From positions 323,292-387,291 of the forward strand of contig PKTR01000003.1 of assembly GCA_002869065.1 (NCBI GenBank): DNA of 64,000 nt, read 5' to 3'. This document shows positions 38,011 to 47,087 of this stretch, piece after piece; position 1 is the first letter of the stretch; each line of letters starts with the position of its first letter. The notes beneath the pieces were generated by a model. It had not been told where the DNA came from. It made no database searches and saw only the letters and a list, made by a program, of their open reading frames with translations. This DNA is from Hyphomicrobiales bacterium. Lineage in GTDB: Bacteria > Pseudomonadota > Alphaproteobacteria > Rhizobiales > Rhodobiaceae. A program made the position numbers and the translations under genes.

Positions 38011-39045
38011 CTATGCGGCGTTGCGGGTGGAAATGCCGTGTGCCGCGTGAATGTTGCCAAGAAACTGCGCAGCACTCGCTTCCCAGGAAAAGGTCAGCGC
38101 GAAGTCGCGACAGAAATCGCGCGGCACATCGAGCGCGCCGAGAGCCGCCTGCTGCAAATCCCAGTCGAGCACACCGGCCCCTGAATCGCCGATGATGTCG
38201 ATCGGCCCGACCACCGGATAGGCGGCAACCGGCACACCGCAGGCAAGCGCCTCCAAAAGCACATTGCCGAACGTGTCGGTCAGGCTCGGGAACACGAACA
38301 CATCGGCCGCGGTGTAGTGACTGACCAGTTCGTCGCCGACCTTCGCGCCGGTGAACACCACATCGGGATAGCGCGCTTGCAGCGACTGCTTTGCCGGCCC
38401 ATCGCCGACGATCACCTTGGTGCCTGGCAGGTCGAGCTTGAGAAAGGCTTCGAGGTTCTTTTCCACCGCCACGCGACCGACATTCATGAAGATCGGCCGC
38501 GGCAGATCGGCCAGCGCCGGCGCCGGCGTCATGTCGGGACGGAAATCGCCCGCATCGACCCCACGCGCCCAGCGCATCAGATTGCGGAAGCCATGGGCCG
38601 CGAGTTCCTTTTCCAGCGTCGCGGTCGTCACCATGCAGCCGCTGCCGCCATTGTGGAACCGGCGCAGCCAGGCATAGGTCCAGCGCTCGGGCACCGGAAA
38701 GCGCGCCGAGAGGTATTCCGGAAACCGCGTGTGATAGCTCGTCGTATAGGTCTGCCCCATCGCCAGCACGGCACGGCGCGCGGAGATGCCGAGCGGCCCT
38801 TCCGTCGCGATGTGGACGTGATCGGCGCCGATCTCTTCCAGCCGCCGCCGCATCCGTCCGCTCGTCGTCAGCGACAGCCGGATTTCCGGGTAGGTCGGAC
38901 AGGGAAGCGTGCGGTAGTCCTGTGGGGTGAGAAACTCGACGGTTTCGCCGACCTTGGTCATTTCCAGCGCGACACGCTCCAGCGAGCGCACGACGCCATT
39001 GATCTGCGGATGCCAGGCATCCGTCACGATAAGGATCTTGCTCAT
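38011..39045 (-). CDS. agt: GT4 glycosyltransferase, Agt-like (diacylglycerol glycosyltransferase)
   Basis: The 344-residue enzyme has the GT-B retaining layout of family GT4: an N-terminal DAWHPQINGVVRS loop, GRVAVEKNL, VGDGPA and the nucleotide-sugar motif FPSLTDTFGNVLLEAL. It overlaps plcP by 4 nt. The pair plcP-agt is the known alphaproteobacterial system in which Agt adds glucose or glucuronate to diacylglycerol released by PlcP during phosphate stress. Many databases call such proteins simply glycosyltransferase family 4 or mannosyltransferase. The lipid role is inferred from the pairing and the candidate PHO box. Confidence 0.78.
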   Translation of the reverse strand: MSKILIVTDAWHPQINGVVRSLERVALEMTKVGETVEFLTPQDYRTLPCPTYPEIRLSLTTSGRMRRRLEEIGADHVHIATEGPLGISARRAVLAMGQTYTTSYHTRFPEYLSARFPVPERWTYAWLRRFHNGGSGCMVTTATLEKELAAHGFRNLMRWARGVDAGDFRPDMTPAPALADLPRPIFMNVGRVAVEKNLEAFLKLDLPGTKVIVGDGPAKQSLQARYPDVVFTGAKVGDELVSHYTAADVFVFPSLTDTFGNVLLEALACGVPVAAYPVVGPIDIIGDSGAGVLDWDLQQAALGALDVPRDFCRDFALTFSWEASAAQFLGNIHAAHGISTRNAA

Positions 39046-39845
39046 GCGGCGGCTGCCTGCCCGATCTTTGCCGGCTCGACGGTGCGCGCCGCGTGAACAT
39101 CGGCCCAGCGGATGATTTCCAACGTGCCGTCATGGTGCTCGGCGATTGCCGTGCAGCTTTCCACCCAATCGCCGGTATTGTGGTAGGCGACGCCCTGCTC
39201 CTCACGGATAACCGCATGGTGGATGTGGCCGCAGACGACGCCGTCCGCTCCGCGCCGCCGGGCCTCGTTGGCAAGCGCTTCCTCGAAGGTACCGATGAAG
39301 TTGACAGCGTTTTTCACCTTCAGCTTCGCCCAGGCCGAGAGCGACCAGTAGGGAAAGCCGAGCTTGCGCCGCACCAGGTTGAACCAGGTGTTGAGGCCAA
39401 GCGCCGTGACGTAGGCCCAGTCGCCGAGCAGCGCCAGCCACTTGGCATGGCGGACGACGAGGTCGAACTGGTCTCCGTGGATCACCAGCAGCCGGCGGCC
39501 ATCGGCGGTTTCGTGAATGGCGTCTTCCATTACCTCGACACCGCCGAAATGGGTGCCGACATAGTCGCGCAGGAACTCGTCGTGATTACCGGGGATATAG
39601 ACGATGCGGGCGCCCTTGCGCCCCTTGCGCAGTACCTTCTGCACGACGTCATTGTGCGCCTGCGGCCAGTACCACGAGCGCCGCAGCCGCCATCCGTCGA
39701 CGATATCGCCGACCAGATAGACGGTCTCCGCATCGTTGTAGCGCAAGAAATCAAGCAGCAGATCGGCCTGGCATCCGCGCGTTCCGAGATGAATGTCGGA
39801 GAGGAAAAGTGCGCGATAGTGTTTCGCGTCTTCGGTCTCGCTCAT
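39042..39845 (-). CDS. plcP: PlcP-like metallophosphoesterase (phospholipase C type)
   Basis: The 267-residue protein has all calcineurin-like metal motifs: SDIHLG, VGDIVDGW, PGNHDE, VIHGDQFD and GHIHHA. It is often annotated UDP-2,3-diacylglucosamine diphosphatase because of LpxH similarity, but rhizobial homologues paired with a GT4 enzyme are PlcP, which removes the headgroup of membrane phospholipids to give diacylglycerol. A ggaag site precedes the ATG. A candidate PHO box lies 84 bp upstream, supporting induction at low phosphate. Confidence 0.8.
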   Translation of the reverse strand: MSETEDAKHYRALFLSDIHLGTRGCQADLLLDFLRYNDAETVYLVGDIVDGWRLRRSWYWPQAHNDVVQKVLRKGRKGARIVYIPGNHDEFLRDYVGTHFGGVEVMEDAIHETADGRRLLVIHGDQFDLVVRHAKWLALLGDWAYVTALGLNTWFNLVRRKLGFPYWSLSAWAKLKVKNAVNFIGTFEEALANEARRRGADGVVCGHIHHAVIREEQGVAYHNTGDWVESCTAIAEHHDGTLEIIRWADVHAARTVEPAKIGQAAAA

Positions 39846-39928
39846 AGTCGCTTCCGGCGGCTTCAGGCCGTGTGGGCGAATTTGACACGCGGCCTAGGTC
39901 TAACTGCCGAAACTTAAAAGCGATTCAC

Positions 39929-39946
39929 GTCTCAGTTTTATGACGC
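39929..39946 (-). promoter_or_regulatory. Candidate PHO box upstream of plcP-agt
   Basis: Read on the minus strand, GCGTCAT-AAAA-CTGAGAC matches the PhoB consensus CTGTCAT-AAAA-CTGTCAC at 14 of 18 positions, with the 7-4-7 spacing and the A-rich spacer. It ends 84 bp before the plcP start. Confidence 0.55.
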
Positions 39947-40033
39947 CGTGTCACAAATCTCCGACCCGCCGCCAAGGACGCGGCAAGAAAGCCGCCTGTG
40001 TTCGTGCAAAGAACAACTCCGCGGCAACCTTCT

Positions 40034-40630
40034 TTATACGATCATCGGAATGACGGTGACGATCAGCAGCAGCGCCATGGCGCCATTGGCGATGGCCGCC
40101 TTTTCCGGCGAGCGGAAGATCCCGGCCATCATCCGCCCCATGGCGCACCACAGAAGCGTGCAGGGCAATCCACACAAGGAAAACATCACGACGATGGTCA
40201 CCGTTTGCGAAACGCTGTCGGCATCCGCGACCAGGAACAGCGACATCGCCGCGAGCGCCATGCTCCAGGCTTTCGGATTGACCGCCTGGAACAGGGCCGC
40301 CTCGTGGGGCTTCATCGGCCGGACCGTATCGCCGGCTTTCGCATCAATCGGCCCGGCGCGGGCGATCTTCCAGGCGATGAACACGACGAAGGCAACCGCA
40401 ACCGCCTTCATGACCATGTGAACGCCCGGATTGTCGTTGACCAGCTGCGCGAAGCCGAGTCCCGCCAACACCATCATCGAGGAAAAGCCGAACCAGATAC
40501 CGGCGATGTGCGGCAAGGTCCGCGCGACGCCGAAATGCGCGCCCGAGGCCATCACCATGATGTTGTTCGGACCGGGCGTAACGCTGCTGGCAAAAGCAAA
40601 GCCGGCAAGCGGCAGAAGCTGCTCTATCAT
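40034..40630 (-). CDS. LysE-family translocator
   Basis: The 198-residue protein has five to six helices and the LysE/RhtB signature SSVTPGPNNIMVMASG at the N terminus, with FQAVNPKAWSMALAA in the middle. These export amino acids or related compounds. The start at 40630 follows gagggtcccgtc; the longer reading lacks family similarity. It is divergent from the SDR gene over about 284 bp. Confidence 0.9.
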   Translation of the reverse strand: MIEQLLPLAGFAFASSVTPGPNNIMVMASGAHFGVARTLPHIAGIWFGFSSMMVLAGLGFAQLVNDNPGVHMVMKAVAVAFVVFIAWKIARAGPIDAKAGDTVRPMKPHEAALFQAVNPKAWSMALAAMSLFLVADADSVSQTVTIVVMFSLCGLPCTLLWCAMGRMMAGIFRSPEKAAIANGAMALLLIVTVIPMIV

Positions 40631-40914
40631 GACGGGACCCTCGCGCGGTTTCCTCCGGCAATCTCGTTGGATCGCCGTTATTAGGTCAGAATCACTGACA
40701 TAAATAGCGCCGTGTGACCAGACCTGTCCGCGCACGCCTCCCATGCGGCGAACACGCGGGTCGCCCCGCCCCTTGCGCATTCCAGCGCAGCTATGGGATG
40801 ACTTCTCATCAACGGGCACCAAATACCCGAAGGGTCCGCCATGAGCCGGCGGAACCCCGAATGAACGTTTTCGCCGGCAGCCGCCGGTGTCACACCGCAT
40901 GTGAGGAGGATTTC

Positions 40915-41694
40915 ATGGATCTGGGCATTTCCGGACGCAAGGCTATCGTCTGCGCCTCGAGCAAAGGGCTCGGCCGCGGGTGTGCCGAAGCGCTTGCCGC
41001 CGCCGGCTGCACCGTCGTCATCAACGGCCGCGACACCGAAGCGCTTGCCGCAACGGCCGACGCCATCGCCAAGGCGAGCGGTTCGACGATCATTCCCGTC
41101 GCCGCCGACGTCTCCACCGCCGAAGGCCAGAAGGCCATTCTGGCGGCCTGCCCGGATCCGGATATCCTCGTCAACAACAATGGCGGCCCCCCGTTCCGCG
41201 ATTTCCGCGAGCTTGACCGCGAGACGATGATTGACGGCGTGGTGCAGAATTTCATCACCCCGGTCGAACTGATCCAGAGCGTCGCTGACGGCATGGCGGA
41301 ACGCGGTTTCGGACGCATCATCAACATTACGTCGCTGTCGGTGGTCATGCCGATCCCCGGTCTTGACCTGTCGAGCGCGGCGCGTGCCGGCCTCACCGCC
41401 TTCCTCGCCGGTGTGCGCGGCCAGTTTGCCGGCAAGAACGTCACCATCAACAACGTCCTGCCCGGCAAGATGGACACCGCCCGCCTGCGCGGCGGCTTCG
41501 ACCGCAATGCCGCCAAGCTCGGCACGACCGCCGAAGCCATCGCCGAGAAGCAGCGCGTCGAAATCCCGGCCCAGCGTTTCGGCACCTCGGAGGAATTCGG
41601 CCAGCTCGTCGCCTTCCTCAGCTCGGTGCATGCCGGCTACATCACCGGCCAGAACATCCGCGTCGACGGTGGCTTGACCCCGATGGCGTTCTAG
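40915..41694 (+). CDS. SDR-family protein lacking the usual catalytic Tyr and Lys
   Basis: The 259-residue Rossmann protein has a cofactor loop at residues 12-21 (SSKGLGRG), NNNGG at about 87-91 and the usual C-terminal ITGQNIRVDGG. At the YxxxK position it reads S153-S-A-A-R157, so both catalytic residues are replaced; Ser140 is kept. It belongs to the atypical BKR-like SDR group with the same substitutions. A gaggagg site precedes the ATG. The TAG stop is contributed by a dispersed repeat (41691-41741). Catalysis, if any, must differ from classical SDR. Confidence 0.87.
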   Translation: MDLGISGRKAIVCASSKGLGRGCAEALAAAGCTVVINGRDTEALAATADAIAKASGSTIIPVAADVSTAEGQKAILAACPDPDILVNNNGGPPFRDFRELDRETMIDGVVQNFITPVELIQSVADGMAERGFGRIINITSLSVVMPIPGLDLSSAARAGLTAFLAGVRGQFAGKNVTINNVLPGKMDTARLRGGFDRNAAKLGTTAEAIAEKQRVEIPAQRFGTSEEFGQLVAFLSSVHAGYITGQNIRVDGGLTPMAF

Positions 41695-41741
41695 AGCGCA
41701 TTCCCGAAAAGTGGGGACCGGTTTTCGGATAAGAATTCGCG
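41691..41741. repeat. Rhizobial-type extragenic hairpin repeat, copy 2
   Basis: Starts ctagagcg and has inner arms CCGAAAA (41704-41710) and TTTTCGG (41722-41728) within imperfect outer arms (gcgcattc and gaattcgc). It has the same design and core as the copy at 4095-4148, and its left edge again forms the TAG stop of the preceding gene. Confidence 0.65.
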
Positions 41742-41808
41742 AAATAAATGCGTGAGTATCCCGAAATCCGACAATTGCGGGAAAGCCCCCAGGCAGCGTT
41801 CCAAAACA

Positions 41809-41840
41809 AAAAGGGCCGGTTCGCGCGAACCGGCCCTTTT
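41809..41840. terminator. Bidirectional intrinsic terminator between SDR and FadL genes
   Basis: A perfect 16-bp-arm palindrome (41809-41824 and 41825-41840, core gggccggttcgc) with an A-run on the left and T-run on the right lies between the convergent genes, suited to stop transcription from both sides. Confidence 0.88.
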
Positions 41841-41882
41841 CCTTGAGAGAGTGGCGCGTGAATGCGCCCGCCGTCGGCCCGA

Positions 41883-43181
41883 TTACGAACCGTTCGGACC
41901 ACCGAGCGTGTAGCGAACCGAAACGCCGACGATGTCGAGGTCGGTCTCCGCGGTACCGATGAGCGACACGCCCGCATAGTCCTGATGGCCCGGAGTGATG
42001 CGGATATCGGCGTCTTCGACGAAGATGTGCGAGTAGCCGAGATCGACCGACAGGCGATCCGTGACGTTGTAGGAAAGACCGGCGCTCAGCCACAGACGGT
42101 CGTTGTCCGGCAGGCGGGTCGAACGGATGTTGGTGTCGATCGGCGACAGCTCGTAGCCGACACAGCCGCGAACAGTCAGCTCTTCGTTGATGGCATATTC
42201 ACCACCAACCGCGAAGAACCAGCCATCTTCATAGTTGAACGGCAGGGTGGTGGCGACAACGCCACCGGTCGTCGTAACCGGGATCGTGCCGAGCACGCTC
42301 CAGTTGGTCCACTCGACCGTACCGGTCAGGGTGAAGGCGTCGGTGATGCGCTGGCGAATACTGGCCGTGATCATGTCCGGCGTGGTGATCGAGGCGTCGA
42401 TCGGCAGGCTGATGGCACCGGTGAACAGCGAGCCCGAGAGCTCGTGCTTGATCTGCGAACGGTAACCGATACCGATCTCGGTGCCTTCCATCGGCGTGAA
42501 GGTCACACCGAGCGTGGCGCCGAAGCCCCAGTCGTCGCCTTCCAGCTCGGCCGACGGCGCACCGGAGAAGATGCTCGTCGCGCGCGAAAGGCGAACCTTG
42601 AGATACTGCGCCTGCAGGCCGGCGGCGATGCTGACCATGTCGTTGATCTTGTAACCGACGGTCGGGTTCACGTTGACCGAGAACACCTTGGAAACGCGCG
42701 AATAGACCTGACCGGCCCAGGCGGTCGGCGCATTGGTCGCCAGACCGTACTGGCCGTTGACGGCGAGGCCTACATAGACCTGCTCGGACACCTTGTAGGC
42801 CGAGTAGAACGACGGAACGAAGGCGCCCTGGCCGATGTCGTCGCCATTGCCGACGGCCGCGCCCGGGATCAGGCCGAGCGGCGTCGGCACGATCGCGAAC
42901 GGCGGATCGAGCGTCGCGGAGGTGACGTTGATGTCGGAGTCCGGCACGACCAGCGTCGAGTGGCTTTCCACGACGAGGCCTTCGGCCGTCGTCACCGTCG
43001 CCGGGTTCCAGAACATCGAGCTGATCGACGGTCCCGGTGCGGCGCTACCGGCAAAGGACATGCCCTGGAAGTAGGCGCTCTGTTCGCGCAGCGCAAAACC
43101 GCCGGCCTGAGCGGCCCCGGCAGTCGCCATCACGGCAATCGCGGTACCGGCAAAGAGCACCCGGGAAAGGGAATTCGTCAT
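41883..43181 (-). CDS. OmpP1/FadL-family outer-membrane transporter
   Basis: The 432-residue protein has a signal peptide ending AGAAQA, followed by GGFALREQSA, the typical FadL N-terminal hatch sequence, and alternating beta strands ending in a C-terminal strand with the family's VGVSVRYTL. It forms a 14-stranded barrel for uptake of hydrophobic compounds such as long-chain fatty acids. An agga site precedes the ATG. The fadD-like ligase at 54566-56224 could process imported fatty acids. Confidence 0.9.
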   Translation of the reverse strand: MTNSLSRVLFAGTAIAVMATAGAAQAGGFALREQSAYFQGMSFAGSAAPGPSISSMFWNPATVTTAEGLVVESHSTLVVPDSDINVTSATLDPPFAIVPTPLGLIPGAAVGNGDDIGQGAFVPSFYSAYKVSEQVYVGLAVNGQYGLATNAPTAWAGQVYSRVSKVFSVNVNPTVGYKINDMVSIAAGLQAQYLKVRLSRATSIFSGAPSAELEGDDWGFGATLGVTFTPMEGTEIGIGYRSQIKHELSGSLFTGAISLPIDASITTPDMITASIRQRITDAFTLTGTVEWTNWSVLGTIPVTTTGGVVATTLPFNYEDGWFFAVGGEYAINEELTVRGCVGYELSPIDTNIRSTRLPDNDRLWLSAGLSYNVTDRLSVDLGYSHIFVEDADIRITPGHQDYAGVSLIGTAETDLDIVGVSVRYTLGGPNGS

Positions 43182-43619
43182 GGCGTTTCCTGTCTATTTT
43201 TTTGGTCTGCCCCCCGGCGCGCGGAAACGCTGCCGGATTTGGTCATGAAGATGTCACTTTTTTGGGCAGGACGGCAATTCGCGGGGTTTTCCTAGCCGGC
43301 GCGGCACAACCGGCCCGGCGCGCCTGGATTCATTCCATTTCGAGCGAAGATTTATTGAAAAAACAAATTGATAAGCAGTTCTGTCGCACCCGCCTACAGA
43401 CCTGGGGAGGCCCGCTAACCGGTTTGACATGGCTCGTTTTTCTGCGCTTCTGTCACTTTTTTGCAATAGTGCCGTAACGGCACCCCACTGCGTTTTTCGC
43501 AGCTTTGCAGCCGACGCCGGCGCCAATGGACCGCAATCGCGATCTCACGACCGCGATCCGGCGACGATTCCCTAGCCCCGATGAAGCCGAAAACCGCGCT
43601 CCGCGCGGGGAATGCGTGT
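43182..43619. other. 438-bp intergenic region upstream of fadL
   Basis: No convincing gene is seen. The region carries the fadL promoter, is AT-richer than its surroundings near 43330-43480, repeats gtcactttttt at about 43252 and 43455, and contains the palindrome GTGCCGT-a-ACGGCAC near 43468-43482. No terminator with a T-run was found for the TRAP gene that ends at 43620. Confidence 0.45.
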
Positions 43620-44726
43620 CTAGCCTCGGTCGCGCGCGGCGAGAAAGCTCGCCTGAGAGATGCGGCTCCACGGCGCCTGGCGATTGCGCGCGGCGACGAA
43701 CGATCCGACGATCTCGCCGGTCAGTTCATCGCGCGCCGCAAGGTCGGCAAGAACCGCATCCGCCGTCGTCTTCATTTCGGCGAGAACCGCGCTCGGGAAG
43801 AGACGCACATCGACGCCGTCCTCTTCGCGCAGCAGCCGCAGGCTCTCTGCGTTCTGCCATTCGGCTTCCGCCAGCGCGAAGATATTTTCCGCCGCGCAGG
43901 CATGTTTCAGGATCGCCCGCAGATCGGCAGGCAGGGCCTGGAAGGCAGCCCTGGAAATGAGCGCCTCACCGGTGCCGTTCGGCTCGTGGAAGCCGGGTGC
44001 GTAGTAGAATTTCGTCACCTTGTAGAAGCCGAGCGAACGGTCGCTCCACGGCCCAAGGAACTCGGCCGCATCGATGAGGCCGGATTGCAGGGCGGAAAAG
44101 ATTTCGCCGGGCGGCAGCGACACCGGCGTTGCGCCGAGCCGCCGCATCACCTCGCCGCCCAGGCCCGGCATACGGATCTTCAGACCCTTGATGTCATCGA
44201 GCGTATCGATCGCGCGGGAATACCAGCCGCCCATCTGGAAGCCGGTATTGCCGGCCATCAGCGGCAGGATGCCGGACGGCGCATAGAGCTTTTCCCAAAG
44301 CGCCTGGCCGCCGCCATGCTCGATCCAGGCGATGTGTTCCAGTGGGGTGAGCCCGAACGGGCCGGCGGTGAACAGCGCCGAAGCCCGCATCTTGCCCTGC
44401 CAGAACAGCGAGGCGGTGTGCGCCATCTCGGCAACGCCACCCTCGACCGCGTCGAACACTTCGAGCGCCGGCACCAGTTCACCGGCGGCGTGGACGTGGA
44501 TCGTGAAGCGCCCCTCGCTCATTGCCGCAACCCGTTCGGCGATGCGCGCCGCCGACATGCCCGGCCCCGGCAGGTTCTTCGGCCACGACGTCACCATGCG
44601 CCACTCGACGCGTTCCGAGGCAATCGCGGGGCGGGAAAGGCCAGCCGTGACCACCGTCCCAACCGCCGCACCGGCCAGACCGAGCGCGCGCCGGCGCCCC
44701 GGATCGAACGTTTTGCTTTCAGCCAT
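43620..44726 (-). CDS. TRAP-type solute-binding protein, DctP/TakP-like
   Basis: The 368-residue protein has a twin-arginine signal (GRRRALGLAGAAVG) and the DctP fold with features of the 2-oxoacid-binding TakP group (WPKNLPGPG, AAEFLGPWSDRSLGFYKV, YYAPGFHEPNG). It would bind an organic acid in the periplasm. No DctQ/DctM membrane subunits are nearby. Its start overlaps the thiD stop by one nt (TAATG), so it is the distal gene of the thiamine-riboswitch operon, an unexpected position. Confidence 0.85.
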   Translation of the reverse strand: MAESKTFDPGRRRALGLAGAAVGTVVTAGLSRPAIASERVEWRMVTSWPKNLPGPGMSAARIAERVAAMSEGRFTIHVHAAGELVPALEVFDAVEGGVAEMAHTASLFWQGKMRASALFTAGPFGLTPLEHIAWIEHGGGQALWEKLYAPSGILPLMAGNTGFQMGGWYSRAIDTLDDIKGLKIRMPGLGGEVMRRLGATPVSLPPGEIFSALQSGLIDAAEFLGPWSDRSLGFYKVTKFYYAPGFHEPNGTGEALISRAAFQALPADLRAILKHACAAENIFALAEAEWQNAESLRLLREEDGVDVRLFPSAVLAEMKTTADAVLADLAARDELTGEIVGSFVAARNRQAPWSRISQASFLAARDRG

Positions 44727-45538
44727 TACGCGTCTCCCTGCCAGAAGGCGTGGAAATGTTGCACCGGGCCGTGCCCCTTGCCGATGGCGAGCCCGTCTGC
44801 CGCCTTGATCGCCGCCGTCACATAGGCTTTCGCATCGCCAACCGCCTGCGCCAGCGTCTTGCCAAGCGCGAGGCCAGAGGCAATCGCCGAGGAAAGCGTA
44901 CAGCCCGTGCCGTGCGTGTTCATCGTGTCGTGACGGGGCGCACTGAACCACTCGGCCTCGCCGTCGGCGGTCAGCAGCAGATCCTCGCTCTCCGGCCCCT
45001 CGCCATGCCCGCCCTTGACCAGCACCGCGCGCGGCCCGAGCTTCAGGAGAGCCTCTGCCTGCGCCTGCATCGCCGCGCGATCCTCGGCAACCGGCCTACC
45101 GAGCAGCCGCGCCGCCTCGTGCAAATTCGGCGTGATGACGAGCGCCTTCGGGATGAGAACGGAGCTCAACACCGAAACGGCCTCCTCGGCCAGCAACGGG
45201 TCCCCGCTCGCCGCCACCATCACCGGATCGAGAACCACGGTGGTTTGCGCGTAAGCATCGAGCCCGGCGGCCACAGCCTCGATGATGTCGGGGCGCGACA
45301 GCATGCCGATCTTCACCGCGTCGACCGCGAGATCGGAAAACACCGCATCGATCTGCGCGCGCACGAACTCCGGCGGCACGTCGTGGACGCCGGTGACGCC
45401 GAGCGTGTTCTGCGCGGTCAGCGCGGTGATCACGCTCGCACCATAGACACCGAGCGCCGAAAAGGTCTTCAGATCCGCCTGGATACCGGCCCCGCCGCCC
45501 GAATCCGAACCCGCAATGGTGACTGCAATCGCCGTCAT
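44726..45538 (-). CDS. thiD: Hydroxymethylpyrimidine/phosphomethylpyrimidine kinase
   Basis: The 270-residue ribokinase-fold enzyme has the ThiD N-terminal [23 protein letters not shown] motif and the C-terminal [15 protein letters not shown] anion-hole motif. It phosphorylates HMP to HMP-PP for thiamine synthesis. It is third in the operon thiM-thiE-thiD, 12 bp after thiE. Confidence 0.95.
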   Translation of the reverse strand: MTAIAVTIAGSDSGGGAGIQADLKTFSALGVYGASVITALTAQNTLGVTGVHDVPPEFVRAQIDAVFSDLAVDAVKIGMLSRPDIIEAVAAGLDAYAQTTVVLDPVMVAASGDPLLAEEAVSVLSSVLIPKALVITPNLHEAARLLGRPVAEDRAAMQAQAEALLKLGPRAVLVKGGHGEGPESEDLLLTADGEAEWFSAPRHDTMNTHGTGCTLSSAIASGLALGKTLAQAVGDAKAYVTAAIKAADGLAIGKGHGPVQHFHAFWQGDA

Positions 45539-45550
45539 ATCGTCCTCTCC

Positions 45551-46210
45551 CTAGCCGCGCTCGGCGAGCGCGCCATCGACCGCCCGGCGCAACGTCTCCG
45601 CCGCCGCCCTGACGTCGTCCTTACCGAAAATCTCCGAAATCACCGCAACGCCGTCGGCGCCGACCGCGATCAACGAGCCAGCCGTCTCCGCGGTGATGCC
45701 GGCAATCGCCCCCACCGGATAACCCGGCACCCGCGCGCGGATCGCATTCACCAGCGTGGCGAAACCTTCAACGCCAACCGGCGGGTTCGGGTTGTTCTTG
45801 CTCGAGGTCGCGAAGACCCCGCCCATGCAGACATAGTCCAGCAGGTCGAGCGGTGCGGCTTCGGCCTCCGCGTGCGTCTTGACCGACTGGCCGATGATGG
45901 CGTCAGGCCCGAGCAGCCGGCGCGCATCCTCCGGCGCCATGTCGTCCTGGCCCACATGCACACCGTCGGCACCAGACACGAGCGCCACGTCGACCCGGTC
46001 GTTGATGAGGAACGGCACGCCGCTGCCGGCAAGAGCGGCGCGGATCGCCTTTGCCGCCGCGATCATGTCCTGCGTCGAGCCGGTCTTGTCGCGGAATTGC
46101 AGGATGGTGATGCCACCGGCCACCGCCTCGCGCGCCAGATCAGGCAGCGAGCGGTCGCCCGCCACCGCCGGATCGATGATCCCGTAGACCCGCAAAACAT
46201 CGCGTTTCAT
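45551..46210 (-). CDS. thiE: Thiamine phosphate synthase
   Basis: The 219-residue TIM-barrel protein has the ThiE motifs [23 protein letters not shown] and [10 protein letters not shown]. It joins HMP-PP and thiazole phosphate. Its start overlaps the end of thiM by 4 nt. Confidence 0.95.
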   Translation of the reverse strand: MKRDVLRVYGIIDPAVAGDRSLPDLAREAVAGGITILQFRDKTGSTQDMIAAAKAIRAALAGSGVPFLINDRVDVALVSGADGVHVGQDDMAPEDARRLLGPDAIIGQSVKTHAEAEAAPLDLLDYVCMGGVFATSSKNNPNPPVGVEGFATLVNAIRARVPGYPVGAIAGITAETAGSLIAVGADGVAVISEIFGKDDVRAAAETLRRAVDGALAERG

Positions 46211-46977
46211 GTCAGTCTCGCCTTCTCGTGCAAAATGGCTTCGTCGAGGGAATAGAGCGCGTCGAGCAGCGCGACCGCGAACGAGCCGGGTCCGGCAGCT
46301 GTCTCGCCGGCAATTTCCGCTGCAACCCCGAACACCGTCAGCGCCGCCGTCGCGGCAACGACCGGATCGGGCTCGACGGCGAGGAACGCGCCGACAACAG
46401 CCCCCGCCGCGCAGCCGGTCGCGGTAATCTTCGTAAGCATCGCCGACCCGTTGTCGACCCAGGCCGTGCGCGTGCCATCGGTAACCACATCGACCGCGCC
46501 GGTCCGCGCAATCGTCGTCTTCGCCCGCAGCGCCGCCTCTCCGACATCGCCGCCGGCAAGCGCGGCAAGCTCGCGTTCATTCGCCCGCAGCACCGTCGGC
46601 CCGCGCTTCAAAAGGAAGGACGCCACGTCGAGGCGAGGCGCGGAAACATCGGCAAACACCGGATCCAGAACCCAGGGAATCGCGCGGTCGCCGACAACGT
46701 CAAGCGCTACCTCGATCGCCTCGTTACGCGCCGGATCGAGCGTGCCGAGATTGACCAGCAGCGCACCGGCGCCGGCAACGAAACTCGGCACCTCCTCGCG
46801 CGCAATCGTCATCGACGGCACCGCGCCGAGCGCCAGCAACACATTGGCAGTGAACGCCTGCGCCACCGCATTGGTCAGGCAATGGACGCGCGGCGCCTGT
46901 GCCCGAAGACGCGTCAGCGCACCGGCGACATCGGCCGCCGTGATCGGATCGGAATGATCGGGAGTGTCGTTTGCCAA
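46207..46977 (-). CDS. thiM: Hydroxyethylthiazole kinase
   Basis: The 256-residue protein has the ThiM pattern (VHCLTNAVAQAFTANVLLALGAVPSM, VLDPVFADVSAPRL, ITATGCAAGAVVGAFLAV). It salvages thiazole by phosphorylation. The start is a TTG at 46977, immediately after the 3' strand of the riboswitch P1 helix (TTGAG); its ribosome site lies inside the riboswitch, so ligand binding can block translation. It is first in the operon. The cluster thiM-thiE-thiD is a salvage set; no thiC/thiG is present here. Confidence 0.93.
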   Translation of the reverse strand: MANDTPDHSDPITAADVAGALTRLRAQAPRVHCLTNAVAQAFTANVLLALGAVPSMTIAREEVPSFVAGAGALLVNLGTLDPARNEAIEVALDVVGDRAIPWVLDPVFADVSAPRLDVASFLLKRGPTVLRANERELAALAGGDVGEAALRAKTTIARTGAVDVVTDGTRTAWVDNGSAMLTKITATGCAAGAVVGAFLAVEPDPVVAATAALTVFGVAAEIAGETAAGPGSFAVALLDALYSLDEAILHEKARLT

Positions 46978-46980
46978 GAC

Positions 46981-47087
46981 CTCAATCCCTCCGCCGGCAT
47001 AACCCGGATCAGGTTCCAGGAGTTGGCCCCATGCCTCTCAGCCCGCGTGCGGACGACTGTTAGCCGCCAAACGGGCACCCCCTTGAG
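46981..47087 (-). promoter_or_regulatory. TPP riboswitch (THI element) controlling thiMED
   Basis: The minus strand shows the conserved THI core: ctcaagggggtgccc at the 5' end, gctgagagg in the middle and cctgatccgggttatgccggcggaggga at the 3' end (given in pieces). P1 is formed by CTCAA (47083-47087) and TTGAG (46981-46985). The ribosome site for thiM lies in or next to the P1 3' strand, so the switch probably acts on translation start. Confidence 0.93.
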
